Counted from the first letter of the stretch, positions 21,517-30,244 are shown. The stretch is 30,331 nt of DNA from NZQO01 sp964639255 (GCA_964639255.1 CAZXDP010000032.1:1-30331), one strand, 5' to 3'. Translations and numbers: made by a program. The notes: generated from the letters alone by a model not told the origin.

Positions 21517-22775
21517 TTTTCCAACCTAAGTCTGTCGATATATGCTAAGGTAACTTTAGTGGCCCCGGTATTTTGATTAACAAAATGACCCGATATTTTC
21601 CCCGTTTGATGTCTAAAGTTAGAATCTGTAACGAGCCGATGCATGAGTTTCTCCAATTCATTGGCATTTTCAATAGTGAACAAACCGGCCAGCTGACGCA
21701 ATTGCTTCGCCTCCGGAAATTCGTTGAAGTTTTTCCCAATGATGATGGGAACGCCAAAAGTTGCCGGTTCTAGAATGTTATGGAGACCGGTGCTGCCCAT
21801 AGCGCCCCCCACGTAAGCGATGTCGGCATAGCTGTATACTTTTCCCAAAAGTCCGATGGTGTCTATAATTAGTACTTCCGCCTGGGCTAAGGAGGCATCG
21901 GGAAGCTCTGAATATGACACGCACGATTTTTTAATTTTAGACTTGAGTTGCGCAATTTTGGAAGCTTCCACTTTGTGGGGAGCAATAACGACCTTCACAC
22001 GATTTGGTGCCGACTGGATATAGGGCAACAACACGGCCTCATCTGACGCCCAAGTACTCCCGCACACCAGGCACAAATACGATTCACCGTTCTCTTGCGC
22101 CAAAAAGGTTTCCATAAAGGGCAAATGGTTGTCTTGCTCTAGTTGCCGCGACACCCTATCAAATCGCGTATCGCCGCTTACCGTAACGGGTTTTATTCCT
22201 TCGGAATTTAAAAGCATTTGCGAAGCCCTATCCTGCACGAAAATGTGGTGAAACTTCAGAAGCGCGTTCCTCATAAACTGGCCATACCATTTAAAATATA
22301 TTTGTGATTCCCGAAACAGACCCGACACCAGCAAGGTGTGAATATTCCGCTCTTGCAGGGCTTTAAGGTAATTTGGCCAAATCTCATATTTTACAAAAAC
22401 AGCCAGGCTGGGGTGTAAGGCATCTAGAAATGTATTTGCTCGTTGGGGTGTGTCGAGCGGAAGATAGACCACCACATCGGCCAGGGGTGTATGTTTTTTG
22501 ATTTCATATCCGGAAGGAGAAAAAAAACTGACGACTAGTTTGCGTTCGGGGTATGAGGTTCGTAAGCCTTCTATGATAGGCACGCCCTGTTCAAATTCAC
22601 CTAAGGAGGCGCAATGAAACCAAATGGGTCTATCCCCTGCTTCTATACACTCCTGCAAGCGGCTTAGCGTAGATTTCCTACCGGTAACGAAGCGCTTCAT
22701 TCCGCCACTGAAGAACTGGGAGGCCCATACCAGTGCTGCGGCAATGCGTATCAAAACGTCGTACAGGAATTGCAT
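21513..22775 (-). CDS. waaA: 3-deoxy-D-manno-octulosonic acid (Kdo) transferase
   Basis: WaaA/KdtA transfers Kdo from CMP-Kdo to the lipid A precursor at the inner membrane, starting the lipopolysaccharide core. The 420-aa protein has an N-terminal hydrophobic anchor (about residues 4-20) and the acceptor-site motif HCASLGEFEQG with catalytic glutamate at position 60. It also has the GT-B features FVKYEIWPN, LVSGLF and, near the C-terminus, YVGGAMGSTGLHNILEPATFGVPIIIG. The length is typical. It is transcribed away from the DegT aminotransferase gene and ends within the last codons of the DUF2461 gene. Confidence 0.95.
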   Translation of the reverse strand: MQFLYDVLIRIAAALVWASQFFSGGMKRFVTGRKSTLSRLQECIEAGDRPIWFHCASLGEFEQGVPIIEGLRTSYPERKLVVSFFSPSGYEIKKHTPLADVVVYLPLDTPQRANTFLDALHPSLAVFVKYEIWPNYLKALQERNIHTLLVSGLFRESQIYFKWYGQFMRNALLKFHHIFVQDRASQMLLNSEGIKPVTVSGDTRFDRVSRQLEQDNHLPFMETFLAQENGESYLCLVCGSTWASDEAVLLPYIQSAPNRVKVVIAPHKVEASKIAQLKSKIKKSCVSYSELPDASLAQAEVLIIDTIGLLGKVYSYADIAYVGGAMGSTGLHNILEPATFGVPIIIGKNFNEFPEAKQLRQLAGLFTIENANELEKLMHRLVTDSNFRHQTGKISGHFVNQNTGATKVTLAYIDRLRLEN

Positions 22776-22863
22776 AGAGCGCTAAATTACCAAAATAATG
22801 GTAGCGACGGCATTTCTAGGGCAAGTTAATACCGCGTTAACGGTGTAACTTCGAACAATTTCG

Positions 22864-22871
22864 TAGTTTTG
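22864..22871 (+). promoter_or_regulatory. Promoter -7 element of the DegT-galE operon
   Basis: TAGTTTTG is an exact TAnnTTTG match 25 nt before the ATG at 22897. The -33 TTG is not clear. Confidence 0.45.
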
Positions 22872-22896
22872 AACTTTAAACTTTTCAGAAGAAATT

Positions 22897-24054
22897 ATGC
22901 GGAAAATCCAAATGGTAGACCTAAAGGGTCAATACGAACATATTAAAGAACAGGTAGATACCTTGGTGCTCGAAGTGATTGAATCTACCGCCTATATAAA
23001 TGGCCCGCAGGTGCACGCTTTTCAGAAAGAATTGGAATCCTATCTTGGGGTAAAGCATGTAATACCCTGTGCCAATGGAACCGACGCCTTGCAAATCGCA
23101 ATGATGGGCCTGGACTTGAAACCCGGTGATGAGGTCATTACCGCCAATTTCACCTTTGCCGCTACTGTAGAGGTCATTGCTCTTTTGGGGCTCACGCCGG
23201 TGTTGGTGGACGTAGACCCAGTAACGTTCAATATTGATCTCGATGCCATACGCAGTTCCATTACGCCCAAGACAAAAGCTATCGTGCCCGTTCATTTGTT
23301 CGGTCTTGCAGCTCCTATGGAAGAACTTATGGCGATTGCCAAGGAGCACAACCTATATGTTATTGAAGATAATGCCCAGGCCATAGGCGGAGATTATACT
23401 TTCAGTGATGGCACCAAGGCTAAAACCGGTACCATAGGCCACGTTGGGTCGACCTCATTTTTCCCTTCCAAAAACTTGGGTTGCTATGGCGACGGCGGGG
23501 CCATATTCACCAACGATGATGCCTTGGCGCACACGTTGAGGGGGATTGTAAACCATGGAATGTACGAACGGTACCATCACGATGTGGTAGGGGTTAACTC
23601 GAGGTTAGATTCTATCCAGGCCGCGATTTTGAGGGCAAAATTGCCACATTTGGATGAATACAATGCGGCGAGACGTAACGCTGCCAGAAAGTATACGGCT
23701 GCCTTTGCGGGGATTGACTCCATTATCACTCCTACCGGTTTTTGCGATGCCGACAACTCTATATGCGAGGTATGCGACTGCCACGTGTTTCACCAGTATA
23801 CCCTAAGGGTTCTAGATACAGATAGGGATGGCTTGGTAAAGTTTCTCAACGAGCGGGAAATTCCATGCGGAGTGTATTATCCCATACCGTTGCACCGCCA
23901 AAAAGCGTATGCCGATGACCGCTACAACGAGGCCGATTTCCCGGTGACGAATAAATTGGTAAAGGAGGTAATCTCCTTACCAATGCATACCGAATTGGAC
24001 GACGAGCAAATAGCTTTTATAACAGAGAGCGTAATTGAATATATTCGTAGTTAG
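22897..24054 (+). CDS. DegT/DnrJ/EryC1-family sugar aminotransferase
   Basis: PLP-dependent aminotransferase, 385 aa, of the group that aminates keto-sugar nucleotides for surface polysaccharides or lipopolysaccharide. Motifs seen are PCANGTDALQIAM (PLP phosphate pocket), D158 in VIEDNAQAIGG, and the Schiff-base lysine K192 in SFFPSKNLGCYGDGGA. A small cysteine cluster at 283-299 (C283, C290, C293, C295, H296, H299; SICEVCDCHVFHQYTL) lies where relatives usually have a plain loop before HVFHQY. galE follows 45 nt later, and the two likely form one operon. The exact sugar substrate cannot be told. Confidence 0.93.
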   Translation: MRKIQMVDLKGQYEHIKEQVDTLVLEVIESTAYINGPQVHAFQKELESYLGVKHVIPCANGTDALQIAMMGLDLKPGDEVITANFTFAATVEVIALLGLTPVLVDVDPVTFNIDLDAIRSSITPKTKAIVPVHLFGLAAPMEELMAIAKEHNLYVIEDNAQAIGGDYTFSDGTKAKTGTIGHVGSTSFFPSKNLGCYGDGGAIFTNDDALAHTLRGIVNHGMYERYHHDVVGVNSRLDSIQAAILRAKLPHLDEYNAARRNAARKYTAAFAGIDSIITPTGFCDADNSICEVCDCHVFHQYTLRVLDTDRDGLVKFLNEREIPCGVYYPIPLHRQKAYADDRYNEADFPVTNKLVKEVISLPMHTELDDEQIAFITESVIEYIRS

Positions 24055-24099
24055 GGATGAATCATTTATCCAATCTATGAAAAAAAACACTAACTTTTA

Positions 24100-25128
24100 A
24101 TGAAGAAAATATTAGTTACTGGAGGCCTTGGTTACATAGGTTCCCATACCGTGGTGGAGTTACAGCAAGCTGGTTTTGAAACCCTTATTATAGACAACCT
24201 TTCCAATTCCAGTATCGAAGTGTTGGAAGGTATTACCAATATTACCAAAAAGGCACCTGGTTTTGAAAGACTCGATTTGAGGCATAAGGCCGATGTAAGC
24301 GATTTTTTCAACAGGCATTCGGATATCGATGGCATTATCCATTTTGCGGCGAGCAAAGCGGTAGGAGAGAGTGTAGAAAATCCGCTATTGTATTATGAAA
24401 ACAACCTGCATACACTTACCTATTTGTTGCAAGAATGCAAGGCGCATCGTATTGAGCCATTTATTTTTAGTTCGTCCTGCACCGTGTATGGCGAGCCGGA
24501 GTCGCTTCCTATTACTGAAGAGGCACCTGTAAAGCCAGCGATATCGCCTTATGGAAACACCAAGCAAATCAGTGAGGAGATTATCCGTGATGTATGCGCT
24601 GTGCAACCTTTGCACTCAATTGCACTTCGTTATTTCAATCCCATAGGTGCCCACCACACAGCCGAAATCGGGGAACTCCCTATTGGCGTTCCACAAAATT
24701 TAGTACCGTTCATAACCCAGACGGCCGCAGGAGTGCGCAAGCAACTGTCTGTATTTGGCGATGATTACGATACGCCCGACGGAAGCTGCATACGCGATTA
24801 CATTCACGTGGTAGATTTGGCACAGGCACATGTGGTGGCCTTACAGCGCTTGCTTTCCAAAGAAAATGCAGCAAAATTCGAAGTATTCAATATAGGGACC
24901 GGCAGGGGAAGTTCGGTGCTCGAAGTGGTGCAAGCGTTTGAAAAGGTAACGGATCAAGAACTCAATTATACTATTGTAGAACGTAGATCTGGCGACGTTA
25001 CAGCTGTATATGCAGATACTAGCAAAGCAAACAAAAAATTAGGTTGGAGAGCAACAAAATCTATGGAAGAGGCCTTGGCCTCGGCCTGGAAATGGGAGCA
25101 AAAAATACGGAGCAAACAGAAAAAATAA
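24100..25128 (+). CDS. galE: UDP-glucose 4-epimerase
   Basis: GalE interconverts UDP-glucose and UDP-galactose. The 342-aa short-chain dehydrogenase fold begins with the NAD-binding GGLGYIGSH (residues 8-16). Catalytic Ser124-126 lies in FSSSCTVYG, with Tyr151 and Lys155 in SPYGNTK. NPIGAHH and the DGSCIRDYIHV segment are GalE-typical. It follows the aminotransferase and probably supplies galactose-type precursors for the same surface glycans. No terminator is visible before the next gene's promoter. Confidence 0.96.
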   Translation: MKKILVTGGLGYIGSHTVVELQQAGFETLIIDNLSNSSIEVLEGITNITKKAPGFERLDLRHKADVSDFFNRHSDIDGIIHFAASKAVGESVENPLLYYENNLHTLTYLLQECKAHRIEPFIFSSSCTVYGEPESLPITEEAPVKPAISPYGNTKQISEEIIRDVCAVQPLHSIALRYFNPIGAHHTAEIGELPIGVPQNLVPFITQTAAGVRKQLSVFGDDYDTPDGSCIRDYIHVVDLAQAHVVALQRLLSKENAAKFEVFNIGTGRGSSVLEVVQAFEKVTDQELNYTIVERRSGDVTAVYADTSKANKKLGWRATKSMEEALASAWKWEQKIRSKQKK

Positions 25129-25188
25129 TTAGTTTTTAGAAGAATAACTCACGAAATCAAGTCTTTAACCCAGGTTTAACATCTGTAA

Positions 25189-25220
25189 TTTGGATTAACG
25201 TGCCATACCTTGTTACTTTG
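25189..25220 (+). promoter_or_regulatory. Promoter of the 63-aa basic protein gene
   Basis: The -33 TTTG (25189-25192) is followed after 20 nt by TTACTTTG (25213-25220), which is 7 of 8 to TAnnTTTG. The start is predicted near 25227, 16 nt before the ATG. Confidence 0.5.
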
Positions 25221-25242
25221 CAGCATAACCTAAATAGATGTT

Positions 25243-25434
25243 ATGAAGTTAGTTTCAGTGAAACGAAAGACGAGAAGAGAAAAACGATTTAGTGAGAAAA
25301 TGGGAATGTTTACGGCCAACGTTACGTATGTGCGAAAGCGTTTTATGAGCATTCCTTACAAAACGGTGCACAAATACCGTGAGACCTACTACGGAAAGGT
25401 GAAAGACTGTTCCGATTGCAGTATTACGGCCTAA
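25243..25434 (+). CDS. Small basic protein of unknown function (63 aa)
   Basis: A compact Lys/Arg-rich protein (KRKTRREKRFSEK at the N-terminus, YVRKRF and HKYRETYYGKVK later) ending DCSDCSITA, with cysteines at 56 and 59. There is no signal peptide or membrane helix. The charge suggests binding to nucleic acid or ribosome, and the terminal CXXC could bind metal, but neither is shown. Reality is supported by a well-placed promoter at 25189-25220 and an intrinsic terminator 18 nt after the stop. It stands alone between galE and the convergent fabD. I recognise no family. Confidence 0.72.
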   Translation: MKLVSVKRKTRREKRFSEKMGMFTANVTYVRKRFMSIPYKTVHKYRETYYGKVKDCSDCSITA

Positions 25435-25451
25435 CCGCGAATAGATATTGA

Positions 25452-25484
25452 AAAAAATCCCGAAGCAACCCTTCGGGATTTTTT
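25452..25484. terminator. Bidirectional terminator between the 63-aa gene and fabD
   Basis: Stem ATCCCGAAG/CTTCGGGAT with a 5-nt loop is flanked by A7 and T6, serving both convergent genes. Confidence 0.92.
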
Positions 25485-25489
25485 GTCTT

Positions 25490-26371
25490 TTATAGCTCAG
25501 CCTTTTCGGTTGCGACGGAACGATCGATCTTTCGAACCAATCCCTGAAGCACGGTGCCTGGACCAACCTCAATAAACTGAGTGGCTCCATCTTTTATCAT
25601 ATGTTGCACGCTATGCGTCCATTTCACCGGTGCCGTGAGCTGGAAAATCAAATTTTTCTTAATGGTATCAGGATCGGTAACAGCGAAGGTGGAGACATTT
25701 TGGTAGATTGGGCACTGCGGGGTGGTAAAACTTGTGGCTTCTATCGCGGCTGCCAATTCTTCCCGTGCAGGTTCCATTAAAGGACTGTGAAAGGCCCCTC
25801 CCACGGGTAATACCATAGCCCGCTTGGCACCGGCCTCGGTCAATGCCTCGCACGCCCGATTAACGGCTTCCACTTCGCCAGAAATTACCAACTGACCGGG
25901 ACAGTTGTAGTTTGCTGCTACCACTACACCCTCTGTATCGGCGCATATAGCCTCCACGATAGCGTCTTCCAAGCCTAGCACTGCCGCCATGGTAGAAGGC
26001 TGTTGCTCGCAGGCTTGTTGCATAGCTTGCGCCCGTTTGGAAACCAATTGCAAGGCGTCTTCAAATTGAAGCGTTTTATTGGCCACCAGCGCAGAAAATT
26101 CTCCCAAGGAATGACCGGCCACCATTTCGGGTTGGAACGAATCGCCTAGTACCTCGGCTAAAATAGTGGAATGCAGGAAAATTGCAGGCTGGGTAACCTT
26201 GGTTTCCTTGAGGGCATCGCTACTGCCTTCAAACATAATCTTAGTGATGTCGAAGCCTAGCACATTGTTGGCCTGCTCAAATAATTTCTTGGCGGTGGGA
26301 GAAGCATCGTAAAGGTCTTTTCCCATTCCCGTGAACTGGGCCCCTTGCCCAGGAAAAATATATGCCTTCAT
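25490..26371 (-). CDS. fabD: Malonyl-CoA:ACP transacylase
   Basis: FabD loads malonate from CoA onto acyl carrier protein for fatty-acid elongation. The 293-aa protein shows the N-terminal FPGQGAQFTGMGKDLY, the catalytic serine 88 in GHSLGEFSAL, R113, and catalytic histidine 195 in GGAFHSPLMEPA. The C-terminal GPGTVLQGLVRKI is typical. The length is a little under that of E. coli FabD and normal for the phylum. It is a single gene, closed by the terminator shared with the 63-aa gene. Confidence 0.97.
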   Translation of the reverse strand: MKAYIFPGQGAQFTGMGKDLYDASPTAKKLFEQANNVLGFDITKIMFEGSSDALKETKVTQPAIFLHSTILAEVLGDSFQPEMVAGHSLGEFSALVANKTLQFEDALQLVSKRAQAMQQACEQQPSTMAAVLGLEDAIVEAICADTEGVVVAANYNCPGQLVISGEVEAVNRACEALTEAGAKRAMVLPVGGAFHSPLMEPAREELAAAIEATSFTTPQCPIYQNVSTFAVTDPDTIKKNLIFQLTAPVKWTHSVQHMIKDGATQFIEVGPGTVLQGLVRKIDRSVATEKAEL

Positions 26372-26402
26372 GAAAATTGGTTTTAAAGCGTAAAGGTAAA
26401 CA

Positions 26403-26439
26403 TAAAAAATCCCCTTTCCGAATCATTCGGAAAGGGGAT
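26403..26439 (-). terminator. Terminator after the PNPOx-like gene
   Basis: A 14-bp perfect stem ATCCCCTTTCCGAA/TTCGGAAAGGGGAT (26409-26422 with 26426-26439) is followed on the minus strand by six Ts. It lies between the stop of the stress protein gene and fabD. Confidence 0.9.
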
Positions 26440-26456
26440 AGGTTCAACTCGCTATC

Positions 26457-26957
26457 TTACATCTTCATTTTTCCTGATGAACCAATGTCTTTGTCATTGC
26501 CAGTGAATGCGGCCATTTGCAACTTGAAAAAAGTTATCAATTTGTTATTATCGTTGCTCCAGTAGGCGGCCTCCCTCGGGGTAAACTTAATGGCCGTGAG
26601 ATTGGGATCTTCTGACCCGTTGAACCAAGCATTATCCTTGCTGTCGTAGAGATCGTCTAAAATATCCTGATTCGAAACGATTTGGGCCTCTCCAAAAACA
26701 CTAACAAAATTCATATCTCCAGAATTGTTGTAGAGTAATTGAGCTGTGGGGTCTTGCAGAATATCCCTATTATGGTCGCTGTTATTTCCGCTCAAGAACC
26801 AGATAGAACCGTCATCATCAATCTTTTTGGTATGCATAGGCACCACACTGAGAGGCTTTCCGCCTAAGTTGGTGGCCATCATAGCGACATCTCCATCGCT
26901 GATTAGCTCTTTCAATTTCTCCTTGGCTTCTTCGTTGTATAAATCGGTATTGCTCAT
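26457..26957 (-). CDS. Pyridoxamine 5'-phosphate oxidase-like general stress protein
   Basis: The 166-aa split-barrel flavin-binding-type protein is of the Pyrid_ox_like/general stress protein 26 group. Family features include the N-terminal ELISDGDVAMMATNLGGKPLSV, then IWFLSGNNSDHNRDI, and TPREAAYWSN near the end. There is no signal peptide. Such proteins bind FMN, FAD or related cofactors and respond to stress in other bacteria, but the substrate is not known. It is monocistronic with its own terminator. Confidence 0.9.
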   Translation of the reverse strand: MSNTDLYNEEAKEKLKELISDGDVAMMATNLGGKPLSVVPMHTKKIDDDGSIWFLSGNNSDHNRDILQDPTAQLLYNNSGDMNFVSVFGEAQIVSNQDILDDLYDSKDNAWFNGSEDPNLTAIKFTPREAAYWSNDNNKLITFFKLQMAAFTGNDKDIGSSGKMKM

Positions 26958-27065
26958 ATCGCTGTTTTTATTTTAAAGATACGCTGCCATCGTAGAAAAC
27001 ACCGCCAAAGAAACGCTAAAGTATGTGCAAGGGTTTGTTAATGTGAATTGTTTTCCAATCGCACC

Positions 27066-27926
27066 TCAGGTATATCTTTTAGCAATATGCTGTACGCGAT
27101 CCAAATAACTGCTTCCAAATAGGTTAAGGTGCACCAATAAATAATAAAGTTGATATATTTGAAGGCGGTCTTGCCAACGGGGTTGCATCGGGAACAGTTC
27201 ATTGTAATTATTGAACACCGAAGCATCGAAACCGCCGAAAAGCTGCATCATGGCGATGTCCATTTCGCGCGGACCGTAGACTACCGCTGGATCTATCAAC
27301 ACGGGTTCGCCCTGTGCCGAAACCATAAAATTACCGCCCCATAAATCGCCATGGAGGAGGGCAGGGGCTTCTTCCGGGAGAAGGGTCGCCAACTGTTTGT
27401 AAAATTGATCTAGCCGAGGGAAGGAATATCCCTTATCAATAGCCATCCGAAATTGTGGCAGCAAGCGTTGGTTAAGATAGAAATCGACCAAGGTTCGCTC
27501 CGGACAGTTGTACTGGCGCAAACTGCCAATGTAATTGTCGTGATCCAAGCCAAAATGAGCTTGGGTGGTCGTATGCAGAGCAGCCAATTGTTCTGCAAAT
27601 CGCTGCCAAAATGTACTTCCCATATTCCCAGACTCGATATATTCCAACAGTAAATAGGCATTAGAATCTTTATCTCCAATGGCCAACACTTTGGGCACGC
27701 GAAAGGCCCCCGCACTTGCAAGTAAGGACAGCCCTTTCTTTTCGGCCTCGAACATGCCAGGGTAGGTGTGGGATTGGTTGCATTTGGCAACCACCTTTCG
27801 CGTGGTGCACGACAGTAAAAATACCTCGTTGATGTCGCCTCCCGTTAAGCGTTGCAGGTGCTCCACTTGCAAACCATTGTCTTCGGCAATATGGCGAAGT
27901 ACAACGTCCACTAGTTGCGCACCCAC
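27066..27926 (-). CDS. Fructosamine kinase family protein (FN3K/APH fold)
   Basis: The 286-aa kinase-like protein belongs to the family that phosphorylates ketosamines (fructosamine, ribulosamine) on glycated proteins so they break down. Visible motifs are the ATP-site lysine K48 (KVVAKCN), the catalytic aspartate 194 in LLHGDLWGGNF, and the metal-binding aspartate 212 in VLIDPAVVYG. The only good start overlaps the folA stop region by 16 nt, consistent with coupled translation. It is the last gene of the 2TM-folA-FN3K operon. Confidence 0.93.
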   Translation of the reverse strand: MGAQLVDVVLRHIAEDNGLQVEHLQRLTGGDINEVFLLSCTTRKVVAKCNQSHTYPGMFEAEKKGLSLLASAGAFRVPKVLAIGDKDSNAYLLLEYIESGNMGSTFWQRFAEQLAALHTTTQAHFGLDHDNYIGSLRQYNCPERTLVDFYLNQRLLPQFRMAIDKGYSFPRLDQFYKQLATLLPEEAPALLHGDLWGGNFMVSAQGEPVLIDPAVVYGPREMDIAMMQLFGGFDASVFNNYNELFPMQPRWQDRLQIYQLYYLLVHLNLFGSSYLDRVQHIAKRYT

Positions 27927-28393
27927 GTTTGGTAAGTAAACGCATAGTCGTGGCGTTCATCCTTGGGGTGGTGCACTTCCGACTGCAAAGACCATTTGTC
28001 TTTTGGGATTTCAGGAAAATAAGTATCGGCATCAAAAGTTCCGTGCACCCGTGTTAGCTCGATACAGGTGGCCACTTCTAGACCCATTTTATAAATTTCA
28101 CCACCTCCAATAATAAAGGGACGCTCATCCTCTTGGGCCTTCTCCAATGCTTCCTCCATACTATGCACCACCACGGCCAATTCCGGCTGGTATGCTTTGT
28201 TTCGGGTAATGACGATATGGGTTCGATTGGGCAGCGGCTTAGGGAACGACTCGAAAGTTTTGCGCCCCATAATAATATGGTGCCCGGTGGTTAGCAATTT
28301 AAATCTTTTGAAATCGTCGGGTAAATGCCAGACCAAATCATTGTCCTTGCCTAGCTCATTGTTCTCGCCTACGGCGGCAATCATCGTTATCAT
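27911..28393 (-). CDS. folA: Dihydrofolate reductase
   Basis: FolA reduces dihydrofolate to tetrahydrofolate with NADPH. The 160-aa protein has the standard N-terminus MITMIAAVGENNELGKDNDLVWHLPDDFKRF, with the catalytic acidic residue in LPDDFKRF. It also has HHIIMGRKTFES, the LPNRTHIVITRN segment, and FIIGGGEIYK as second NADPH motif. The start overlaps the 3' end of the 2TM gene by 4 nt (ATGA-type junction), and the 3' end overlaps the kinase gene. Confidence 0.97.
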   Translation of the reverse strand: MITMIAAVGENNELGKDNDLVWHLPDDFKRFKLLTTGHHIIMGRKTFESFPKPLPNRTHIVITRNKAYQPELAVVVHSMEEALEKAQEDERPFIIGGGEIYKMGLEVATCIELTRVHGTFDADTYFPEIPKDKWSLQSEVHHPKDERHDYAFTYQTWVRN

Positions 28394-28821
28394 TGTACAT
28401 CGGGGGGTAACGGGGTGGTATCTTTATGGGAATCGTGTTTGGGAGGCTTTGGAAGTTGTATCTCGCGCTCAAGTTTTTGTTCCAGTTCCGAAATTCGCTC
28501 GGCCTGCTTGGCCTTCAGCTTTTCCATCTGGCGGTCTTCCCATTCCTTTCCCATAAAAGTATTGAGCACAAAAACATTGAAAACATGAATGAGGAGGATA
28601 AAAGCCCAAATGAGCACCACCCATACCGACCAGTTGGGAAACAATAACTCATGGCCTTTTTCCAGCAGAAGGTCCAGTACGAGGATAAGTAGGGCACCCG
28701 CCAAAAAAAAGATAAAATGGCGCATAAGTCCCTTCTTTTGTTTAATACGGCGCCGGGCATATTCATATTGCTCACGCTGTTCGGCATCCAGACGTTCGGT
28801 TTTTTTGGTTTTTGAAAACAT
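28390..28821 (-). CDS. 2TM domain-containing membrane protein
   Basis: The 143-aa protein fits the 2TM domain family (PF13239) common in Flavobacteriaceae. There is a charged N-terminal helix (EQYEYARRRIKQKKGLMRHF), two membrane helices (about residues 35-53 and 66-88), then NTFMGKEWEDRQMEKL and a Lys/Glu coil with a Pro-rich tail. In other proteins this domain sits on histidine kinases; the free form has no established role. It is the first gene of an operon with folA. Confidence 0.9.
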   Translation of the reverse strand: MFSKTKKTERLDAEQREQYEYARRRIKQKKGLMRHFIFFLAGALLILVLDLLLEKGHELLFPNWSVWVVLIWAFILLIHVFNVFVLNTFMGKEWEDRQMEKLKAKQAERISELEQKLEREIQLPKPPKHDSHKDTTPLPPDVQ

Positions 28822-28881
28822 GGTCAGTACTTTTAGTCTTTTGTAAAAATATTGAAAAATGACGGTTTTGCCGTTTGGCTT

Positions 28882-29952
28882 ATGGAAGATTTAAGAAAAC
28901 ACTTTCCCGCACTGGCGCGGCAAACCTATTTAAATACACCCGCGACGGGATTGTTGAGTCGTCCTTTAGCACAGTACCGGGCAGCGGTAGATACGGCCTA
29001 TCTGGAACAAGGTCACGATTATGCGCAAGCACAGCAGCAATTGCAACAGGTTCGGGAAATCGTGGCTCGCTTTTTTGGAGCTTCGGAAGCAGAAACAGCG
29101 TTGGTTCCCAATTTTTCCTTCGGAATAAATACCATATTGGAAGGGCTGCCCAGCGGACAAAAGATTCTTTTGTTGGAAGACGATTACCCCTCGGTAAACT
29201 GGCCCGTAGAAACGCGCGATTTTAACGTGTGTTATGCCAAAATTGACGAAAACTTAGAACAGCATATCGAAGCGGCAGTTGCCAAACATCATCCAGATGT
29301 TTTCCTGTTTAGCATTACCCAATGGAAAAGCGGTATTAAAATCGACATGGATTTTTTACATCAGCTAAAGGCATACCATCCTAACATGTTGCTTATTGCC
29401 GATGGAACCCAATACTTAGGCACCGAGCGGTTCCATTTTTATGAGAGTCCGCTGGACGTCATAGGCGCCAGTGCCTATAAGTGGTTGCTCTCTGGCTTTG
29501 GCACCGGATTTTTCTTGGTACGTGAAGCAGCTCAAAATTCCCTATTTCCGGCCACTATAGGGTTTAACTCGGCGGAGACCTTTAACAGTACAGCTATGGA
29601 AACGAGATTTATGAAACATTTTGAACCGGGACACCTGCCCGTTTTCAACCACGGAAGTTTGGGTCAATCCTTAACCTTATTTGAAGATTGGGGCACAGAA
29701 CGAATTTTCAGCTCTATCAACAGCCTGGCAATGCTAGCCAAAGATCGTTTTGTCAATAAAGGGTTATTGCCAGATGTGATAGCCCGACGAAAGCCTGTAT
29801 CGCCTATTTTTACGCTACGTGGGGACGAAGATGATATGAAAAGGTTGAAAGCGAATGGTATTATTGCCTCTCTTCGTGGCGATGGAATTCGGGTGGGGTT
29901 TCATTGTTACAATACAGAACAGGATGTTGACGCCTTACTGGAAATTCTATAA
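28882..29952 (+). CDS. Class V aminotransferase (cysteine desulfurase-like fold)
   Basis: The 356-aa PLP enzyme has class V architecture. It has the N-terminal HFPALARQTYLNTPATGLLS, D174 in LIADGTQYLG, and the PLP lysine K200 in GASAYKWLLSGFGTGF. The C-terminal RVGFHCYNTEQDVDALL is also typical. I chose ATG 28882 (MEDLRKHFPAL), because the upstream TTG extension to 28852 adds no family sequence. No active-site cysteine loop typical of sulfur-mobilising desulfurases is apparent, so the substrate is unclear. It starts 60 nt from the divergent 2TM operon. Confidence 0.9.
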   Translation: MEDLRKHFPALARQTYLNTPATGLLSRPLAQYRAAVDTAYLEQGHDYAQAQQQLQQVREIVARFFGASEAETALVPNFSFGINTILEGLPSGQKILLLEDDYPSVNWPVETRDFNVCYAKIDENLEQHIEAAVAKHHPDVFLFSITQWKSGIKIDMDFLHQLKAYHPNMLLIADGTQYLGTERFHFYESPLDVIGASAYKWLLSGFGTGFFLVREAAQNSLFPATIGFNSAETFNSTAMETRFMKHFEPGHLPVFNHGSLGQSLTLFEDWGTERIFSSINSLAMLAKDRFVNKGLLPDVIARRKPVSPIFTLRGDEDDMKRLKANGIIASLRGDGIRVGFHCYNTEQDVDALLEIL

Positions 29953-29955
29953 TCG

Positions 29956-30237
29956 TTACTTTGTGACTTCCACACCCTTCCAAAAAGCCACATATCCCTC
30001 TATATTCTTTGCCGCTGGTTTGGTTTCTGGATAGTACCACGCCGCATCGGGATTCTTCTCGCCAGCCACCTGGAGCGAATAATAGTGGGCAGTGCCCTTC
30101 CACGGGCAGTGTGTCTGGGTGTCGCTCTCCTCAAAATAGCGCTTCTCTAAAGATTCGGGCGGGAAATAATGGTTGCCCTCCACGACAACGGTAGCGTCGC
30201 TTTCAGCAAGAATTTTATTGTTCCAAATAGCTTTCAT
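29956..30237 (-). CDS. DUF427 family protein
   Basis: The 93-aa small beta-rich protein has the DUF427 pattern: MKAIWNNKILAESDATVVVEGNHYFPP, then THCPWKGTAHYYSL and DAAWYYPETKPAAKNIEGYVAFW. The family occurs across bacteria and fungi without a settled function. It converges on the class V aminotransferase with only 3 nt between stops. Upstream it starts 7 nt after the stop of another minus-strand reading frame, suggesting an operon. Confidence 0.92.
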   Translation of the reverse strand: MKAIWNNKILAESDATVVVEGNHYFPPESLEKRYFEESDTQTHCPWKGTAHYYSLQVAGEKNPDAAWYYPETKPAAKNIEGYVAFWKGVEVTK

Positions 30238-30244
30238 AGCAGTT

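Noticed and set aside
22831..22844. Inverted repeat ACCG-CGTTAA-CGGT between waaA and the DegT gene
   Set aside because: With only 4-bp arms it is too weak to call an operator without conservation data.
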